DNA of 64,000 nucleotides from Desulfobaculum sp044987625. GTDB lineage: Bacteria > Desulfobacterota > Desulfovibrionia > Desulfovibrionales > Desulfovibrionaceae. The notes below the pieces were generated by a model, which was not told where the DNA came from, searched no databases, and saw only the letters and a list, made by a program, of their open reading frames with translations. The DNA is taken from the NCBI RefSeq assembly GCF_044987625.1, contig NZ_JBJDSB010000001.1, positions 1,240,001 through 1,304,000 on the forward strand. The letters are read 5' to 3'. Below, one piece after another: positions 60,038 through 64,000 of this stretch. Position 1 is the stretch's first letter, and each line of letters begins with the position of its first letter. The position numbers and the translations under genes were made by a program.

Positions 60038-61711
60038 CTAGTGCGGCCTTGGCCCGTCGATGCCCGGGCGCAGTTGGCATTTGACGCGGATGTTGCGGCC
60101 TGTGGTCACCACGCCGTCCACCATATTGAAGGCTTCGGCCTCGGTGATGTCCGGCGCTGTACTGGTGGCAACGCCCTGCTCTTCCAAGTAGCCCGTAAGG
60201 GCGGCGAGGGCGTCGGCCTTGGCCTCATCCAGCGTGTAATTTCGGGGGATGGACTTGGCGATGTCCAGGTTGGGGATGAACATCTTGCCCTTTTGTGTGT
60301 CGGCAAAGAGTTCAATATCCAGCGTGGTGCGCGTGAGGGCCGCGCCGATGGCGTTGGCCACGGGAGCGTGCTCCGGCAGGCCCACGGCGGCCCCAAGGCG
60401 CTCGCTCAGAATGCCCTGCATGGCCTCGGCCGGACCACCCATGGCAAAGTAGTGCTTGGGCGCAATGCGCTTGCCCCGCAGCAGCTCGTAGATGGTGTAC
60501 ACGGGTTTTTCGTTGATGGCGGCGACCATTTCGCTCACAGCGTTGCAGATGCGCTGCGTGGCAAAATCCACGGCCTGTTGGGCCAGTTTTTGGGGTTGCA
60601 TGTCCCACAGGCGGGCCAGCTTCTCGATGCCCCGGCGCGAGGCATCAACGTCCCCAAAGTTGCTCAGACCAAGGACGTTCAGGGCGTCGGTCAGGGCCGG
60701 GCCACCCGCGCCCTGCGGCTGGACGGCCAGCGATGGGCCTTGCCGGTCCGGGCCGACGGTGACGCCGTGGGCGCTGACATGGATGGCCGAGTCGCCGCCG
60801 ATGCCGATGGACGACACCCGAAGAGCCTGCACCAGTGTGGGATAGGAGCCTACGGTCATGCCCTCGCTCTCGATAATGGGCGAGCCGTCGGCAAAGACGG
60901 CGATGTCCGTGGTGGTGCCGCCGATGTCGAGGATGACGGCGTCTTCGTCAATGTCGCACAGGGCCACAATGCCCATGACGCTGGCGGCGGGGCCGGACAG
61001 GATGGACTCCACGGGCGAGGTGCGCGAGGCCGCAAGGGGCATGGTGCCGCCGTCGGCCTTGAGGATATTGATATCGGCGGTGATGCCGAATTCCCGCGCG
61101 CTCTCCTCCACCGCCCACGCAAAGTCGTTGTACACGCGCCAGACGGCGCTGTTGAAGTAGGCGGTGGCGATGCGGCGGGGAAAGTTTAAAATGCCGGACA
61201 GGCTGTGCCCCATGGTGATGCAGTCCGCGGCGCCGGAGTCCTCCACGGCACGGCGCATGGCGCGCTCGTGCGTGGGGTTGCGGGTGGAAAACTTGCCCAC
61301 CACGGCGTAGGCGCGCACGCCCGCATCGGCGCAGGCGCTGACGGCGCGCTCAAGGGCGTCCGTGTCTAGGGCGGAGATTTCTGTGCCCCGGTGGTCGATG
61401 GAGCCGGGAATCACGTGATATTGCGCGCCGGTGCGGTGGTGCTCCGGGTCAATGCCCGGCCCGGCGGACAGAATGACGCCAACGTCCTCGGTTTTCCCCT
61501 CGACGATGGCGTTGGTGGACAGCGTGGTGGAGAGGTTCACCCGGCTGATGTCCTGCGGGGGGATGTCCGTCAGTACGGCCTTCATGGCGCGGCGTATGGA
61601 TTGGAGCAGGTTGTCGTGGTCCGTGGGAATCTTGGCCCACCCCATGAGGGTTGGGCCGTCGATGACAACGGCGTCTGTGTGGGTGCCGCCCACGTCAATT
61701 CCAAGCAACAT
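60038..61711 (-). CDS. Hydantoinase/oxoprolinase family protein (HyuA-like)
   Basis: 557-residue ATPase-fold protein of the hydantoinase A family, acting on hydantoins, 5-oxoproline or acetone-type substrates in known members. Phosphate-binding motifs GIDVGGTHTDAV at the start and ILDIGGTTTDIAVF in the middle are intact; a metal-site HxxG-like segment is not obvious by eye. Usually a HyuB-type partner gene is adjacent; none is present here, so this may act alone. The ATG at 61711 has GGAG nine bases upstream, whereas the frame remains open to 62128. Confidence 0.85.
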   Translation of the reverse strand: MLLGIDVGGTHTDAVVIDGPTLMGWAKIPTDHDNLLQSIRRAMKAVLTDIPPQDISRVNLSTTLSTNAIVEGKTEDVGVILSAGPGIDPEHHRTGAQYHVIPGSIDHRGTEISALDTDALERAVSACADAGVRAYAVVGKFSTRNPTHERAMRRAVEDSGAADCITMGHSLSGILNFPRRIATAYFNSAVWRVYNDFAWAVEESAREFGITADINILKADGGTMPLAASRTSPVESILSGPAASVMGIVALCDIDEDAVILDIGGTTTDIAVFADGSPIIESEGMTVGSYPTLVQALRVSSIGIGGDSAIHVSAHGVTVGPDRQGPSLAVQPQGAGGPALTDALNVLGLSNFGDVDASRRGIEKLARLWDMQPQKLAQQAVDFATQRICNAVSEMVAAINEKPVYTIYELLRGKRIAPKHYFAMGGPAEAMQGILSERLGAAVGLPEHAPVANAIGAALTRTTLDIELFADTQKGKMFIPNLDIAKSIPRNYTLDEAKADALAALTGYLEEQGVATSTAPDITEAEAFNMVDGVVTTGRNIRVKCQLRPGIDGPRPH

Positions 61712-61809
61712 GGCTGTATTCTCCGAAGATTTGTCCTGTGAGGATGTCGAAAGAAATTGCGTTACCGTATCAGCAATGCGGGGGCGCTGGAAAGGGCCGA
61801 ATGGGGCGC

Positions 61810-62562
61810 TCAGTCTGCGCGGACAAGGCCTTCGCGCACGGCGTCCAGCGGCGTGCGGACGGCTATGGCCTGCCGGGGCAGTTCCACGGCGGCCACGGCA
61901 AGGCGCGGCTGTGCGTGCCACACGCTGGGCCAGCATCCGGTGGCGATGATGGCAAAGCTCCCTTCGGCGCGGAACACGGGCGGGAACTGCTGGCGTCCGG
62001 AAATGGTCCGCCCTGTGGTGGTGCACCGCAGGACGCCGCCGGGGCCCTGCTCCCATGGCGCGCCCGGTGGCGTAAACCGCGTGCGCTCGGCGCCGCCGTG
62101 GCCGCAGCCCCAAGGCGATGGCTCGCACGGGGCGCCGTGGGGAGGCTCTCCGTGCAGGGTCCAGCCTTGACAGGGGTGGTCGTCCGGGCGCACAGCGCTG
62201 ACGGCAACGTCCGCCCCTTCTCGCCGCATGCGTTCAAGGGCGCTGCGCACAAGGGCCTCGCTGACGCTGCGGTTGCGGATGTCGAGAACAATCCACGGCG
62301 CTTCCGCCGGACGGGCCATGGCCTCAGCAGTGCCATAAGGCAAAAAAGGCGGCGCGTCCGGGCCGGGAGCGCAGGTGAGAATCTGCACGCCGCGCGCGGT
62401 AAGCTGCGCTTTGGCCTGCGGGTTGTCCGTGGCGGCAAGGACGCCGTCCACGAGGGGCAGGCAGGACAGCAGGTCCAGCGCCGCGCTGATGTGCGCATTC
62501 TGCCGCTCTGGCGTGGCAAGAGGCTCTCCGGGCGTGGGAAAGATGGGCAGTAGGGCGTTCAT
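61810..62562 (-). CDS. Hypothetical protein, possible diverged nucleotidyltransferase paired with the CMP-sugar synthetase
   Basis: 250-residue protein of unknown function that overlaps the preceding cytidylyltransferase gene by four bases (ATGA). Its N-terminal half has an alternating strand/helix pattern resembling the glycosyl A fold, for example VLAATDNPQAKAQL, which aligns in style with VIVSTDNDAIAAVA of the neighbour, and IVLDIRNRSVSEALVRSAL. It lacks the ARGGSKG nucleotide loop, so it is unlikely to be an active cytidylyltransferase alone. A partner or accessory role is an inference from the tight coupling. Confidence 0.6.
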   Translation of the reverse strand: MNALLPIFPTPGEPLATPERQNAHISAALDLLSCLPLVDGVLAATDNPQAKAQLTARGVQILTCAPGPDAPPFLPYGTAEAMARPAEAPWIVLDIRNRSVSEALVRSALERMRREGADVAVSAVRPDDHPCQGWTLHGEPPHGAPCEPSPWGCGHGGAERTRFTPPGAPWEQGPGGVLRCTTTGRTISGRQQFPPVFRAEGSFAIIATGCWPSVWHAQPRLAVAAVELPRQAIAVRTPLDAVREGLVRAD

Positions 62563-63326
62563 GTGTCCTCCGGCCAGCGGAAGAGTCCGGCATCCAGCGC
62601 GGCTTCGGCCAGGGCGAGGTCGTCTTCGGTGTCGATGTCCACAAGGTGCACGGGGTTGGTCATTTCCTCATACCAGACGCCCGCGCCGGTAAAGCTGAGG
62701 CAAGTGCCGTCGTACAGGCCGTACTGGCGGAAGACCGGGGCATCTTCTCCGGGCAGAAAGGCGTTGCCGCACAGGTAGGTCCCCTGCCGGGCCGGAATGC
62801 GCGCAACCGGAACAACCACGGCGTAGCCCGCAAGGTTGCGCTCCACAAGGTGGTCCACAAGCCCATGCGGGCGAAAGGGATGGGTGGGGTAAAGCGTCGC
62901 GGCCACGTCAAAGCGGTCGCCCTCGCGGGCGAGGGACTCCACGGCGTGGCGGGTGACCGGGCCAAGGCGCGCTGTATCTCCTGAAAGCTCCGCAGGACGA
63001 ATAAAGGGCGTCTCTGCGCCCCATTCACGGGCCACGGCGGCAATGGCGTCGTTGTCGGTGGAGACGATAACGCGCTGGATGCGGCGGGCGCGGCGCGCGG
63101 CCATGATGGACCACGCAATGAGCGGAACGCCGCCGAGGGGACGGATATTCTTTCGCGGCAGGCCCTTTGAGCCGCCGCGCGCGGGAATAATGGCTACGGC
63201 CCGCGCCGAGGCCGGGTCCGGGTGGGAGTCTTGCGCCGTCATTTCGGCAGTATAGACCGGCTGAGGGCCGCCGTCCACGCCGCATGCGGTGTGTGTGGGC
63301 GTCTTTTGGGTGGAGGTGGTTGACAT
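62559..63326 (-). CDS. Acylneuraminate cytidylyltransferase-family protein (CMP-nonulosonate synthetase-like)
   Basis: 255-residue enzyme of the NeuA/PseF family, which activates sialic-acid-like sugars with CTP. The nucleotide loop is IPARGGSKGLPRKNIRPLGG; later motifs are RVIVSTDND, TLYPTHPFRP and VHLVDIDTEDDLALAEA with the metal-binding Asp. The first 40 residues are a non-conserved tail; a start at 63242 is possible, but AAGGGGGA precedes the ATG at 63326. No nonulosonate synthesis gene is seen in the window. Confidence 0.85.
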   Translation of the reverse strand: MSTTSTQKTPTHTACGVDGGPQPVYTAEMTAQDSHPDPASARAVAIIPARGGSKGLPRKNIRPLGGVPLIAWSIMAARRARRIQRVIVSTDNDAIAAVAREWGAETPFIRPAELSGDTARLGPVTRHAVESLAREGDRFDVAATLYPTHPFRPHGLVDHLVERNLAGYAVVVPVARIPARQGTYLCGNAFLPGEDAPVFRQYGLYDGTCLSFTGAGVWYEEMTNPVHLVDIDTEDDLALAEAALDAGLFRWPEDT

Positions 63327-63400
63327 TTCCCCCTTCGCGTCGTCTCATCACGGGATGCGTACAACGAACAGTCCCGCGCGGTCATTGGAGAATCCGCACC

Positions 63401-64000
63401 ATGCTTGAAGCACAACATTCACTCGGCCTTATCTTTTTCCCGGCCTTTGACTGGGCCATCAGCGCCACCCACCCCGAACGGGAGGAGCGCCTGCTCTACA
63501 CGCAGGACCAGCTGCGCGAGGAAGGGCTTTTTGACATAGAGGGCATCACCGAACACAAGCCCGACGTCGCCACCAATGAGGACGTGGAGCGTGTGCACTT
63601 TTGCATGCCCGATGTTGCCACCGTGGCGACCAAGAGCCACCTTGTCTCCGCCGGCGGCGCCATCAAGGCGGCGCGCCTCGTCATGGAGGGCAAGGAGGAC
63701 AAGGCCTTTGCCCTTGTGCGCCCGCCGGGACACCACGCCATGAAGGTGGTCCACGGCAACCGCGGCTTCTGCAATATCAACATCGAAGCCGTGATGATTG
63801 AGCACATCCGCGCCACCTACGGGCACAAGCGCGTTGCCATCGTGGACACAGACTGCCACCACGGCGACGGCACGCAGGACGTGTACTGGCACGATCCGGA
63901 TACCTTGTTCATCTCCCTGCATCAGGACGGGCGTACCCTGTATCCGGGGACGGGCTTTCCCATGGACCTTGGCGGTCCCAACGCCCTTGGGCGGACCATC
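63401..64000 (+). CDS. Histone deacetylase-family protein, 3' end cut by window
   Basis: The first 200 codons of a zinc deacylase of the histone deacetylase/AcuC/acetylpolyamine amidohydrolase superfamily; the frame stays open to the last base. The paired His and charge relay are in RPPGHHAMK and the metal site in VDTDCHHGDGTQDVYW, both complete. ATG follows GGAG at about nine bases. Bacterial members deacetylate acetyl-lysine proteins (AcuC on acetyl-CoA synthetase), polyamines or small amides; which one applies cannot be told. It is divergent from the cytidylyltransferase gene. Confidence 0.88.
   Translation, partial: MLEAQHSLGLIFFPAFDWAISATHPEREERLLYTQDQLREEGLFDIEGITEHKPDVATNEDVERVHFCMPDVATVATKSHLVSAGGAIKAARLVMEGKEDKAFALVRPPGHHAMKVVHGNRGFCNINIEAVMIEHIRATYGHKRVAIVDTDCHHGDGTQDVYWHDPDTLFISLHQDGRTLYPGTGFPMDLGGPNALGRTI

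Overview
The window is a 64 kb piece of a GC-rich bacterial chromosome. Gene content and gene order point to a sulfate-reducing deltaproteobacterium of the Desulfovibrionaceae type: a six-subunit Ech [NiFe] hydrogenase, a VorB-type ferredoxin-dependent 2-oxoacid oxidoreductase, a def-fmt-DUF116-rsmB cluster, a B12-dependent ribonucleotide reductase, and a chromosomal parA/parB locus with parS-like sites. This assignment is inferred from family content, not from a database match. I see no phage, plasmid, insertion sequence, CRISPR array, rRNA or tRNA.

Layout. 1-4978: echABCDEF (echA is cut by the window edge). 5305-5766: a small flavin-binding protein. 6406-11407: a divergent pair made of a Pat/PatZ-type protein acetyltransferase and acetyl-CoA synthetase. 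11721-14742: a polar amino-acid ABC transporter. 15266-16209: DUF1992 and cheD, bracketed by two inverted copies of a 290 bp repeat. 16911-21727: rfaE1, parB, a zinc-ribbon gene on the opposite strand, parA, a small unknown gene and a sugar epimerase. 21876-24053: a slipin/NfeD membrane-protease pair. 24989-27421: an unknown protein, coaBC and a lipoprotein. 27648-31449: queA and a 2-oxoacid:ferredoxin oxidoreductase operon. 32099-36516: aroE, ftsEX and ilvD. 37153-45130: a methyltransferase, hisS, aspS, def, fmt, DUF116 and rsmB. 45482-48508: a helicase-exonuclease fusion. 48961-51424: gnd and zwf. 51520-56134: two PAS-rich signalling proteins. 56398-58653: nrdJ. 58907-63326: a minus-strand run with a DUF2721 protein, a type B chloramphenicol acetyltransferase, a hydantoinase/oxoprolinase and two nucleotidyltransferase-like proteins. 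63401-64000: the start of a histone-deacetylase-family gene.

How the genes work together. Ech hydrogenase and the 2-oxoacid oxidoreductase both use low-potential ferredoxin, so they link carbon oxidation to H2 and to the membrane ion gradient. Acetyl-CoA synthetase sits back to back with the acetyltransferase that probably switches it off. ParA, ParB and five parS-like sites spread over 25 kb mark this as the chromosome-segregation region. gnd and zwf supply NAD(P)H from the pentose phosphate route.

Most unusual features. (1) A family of five structured intergenic repeats of about 290 bp with 11 bp terminal inverted repeats, plus fragments. (2) The parS-like cluster, with one site inside a coding region. 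(3) parA and parB separated by an opposite-strand gene. (4) A single-chain fusion of a MrfA-like helicase with a MrfB-like DEDD exonuclease.
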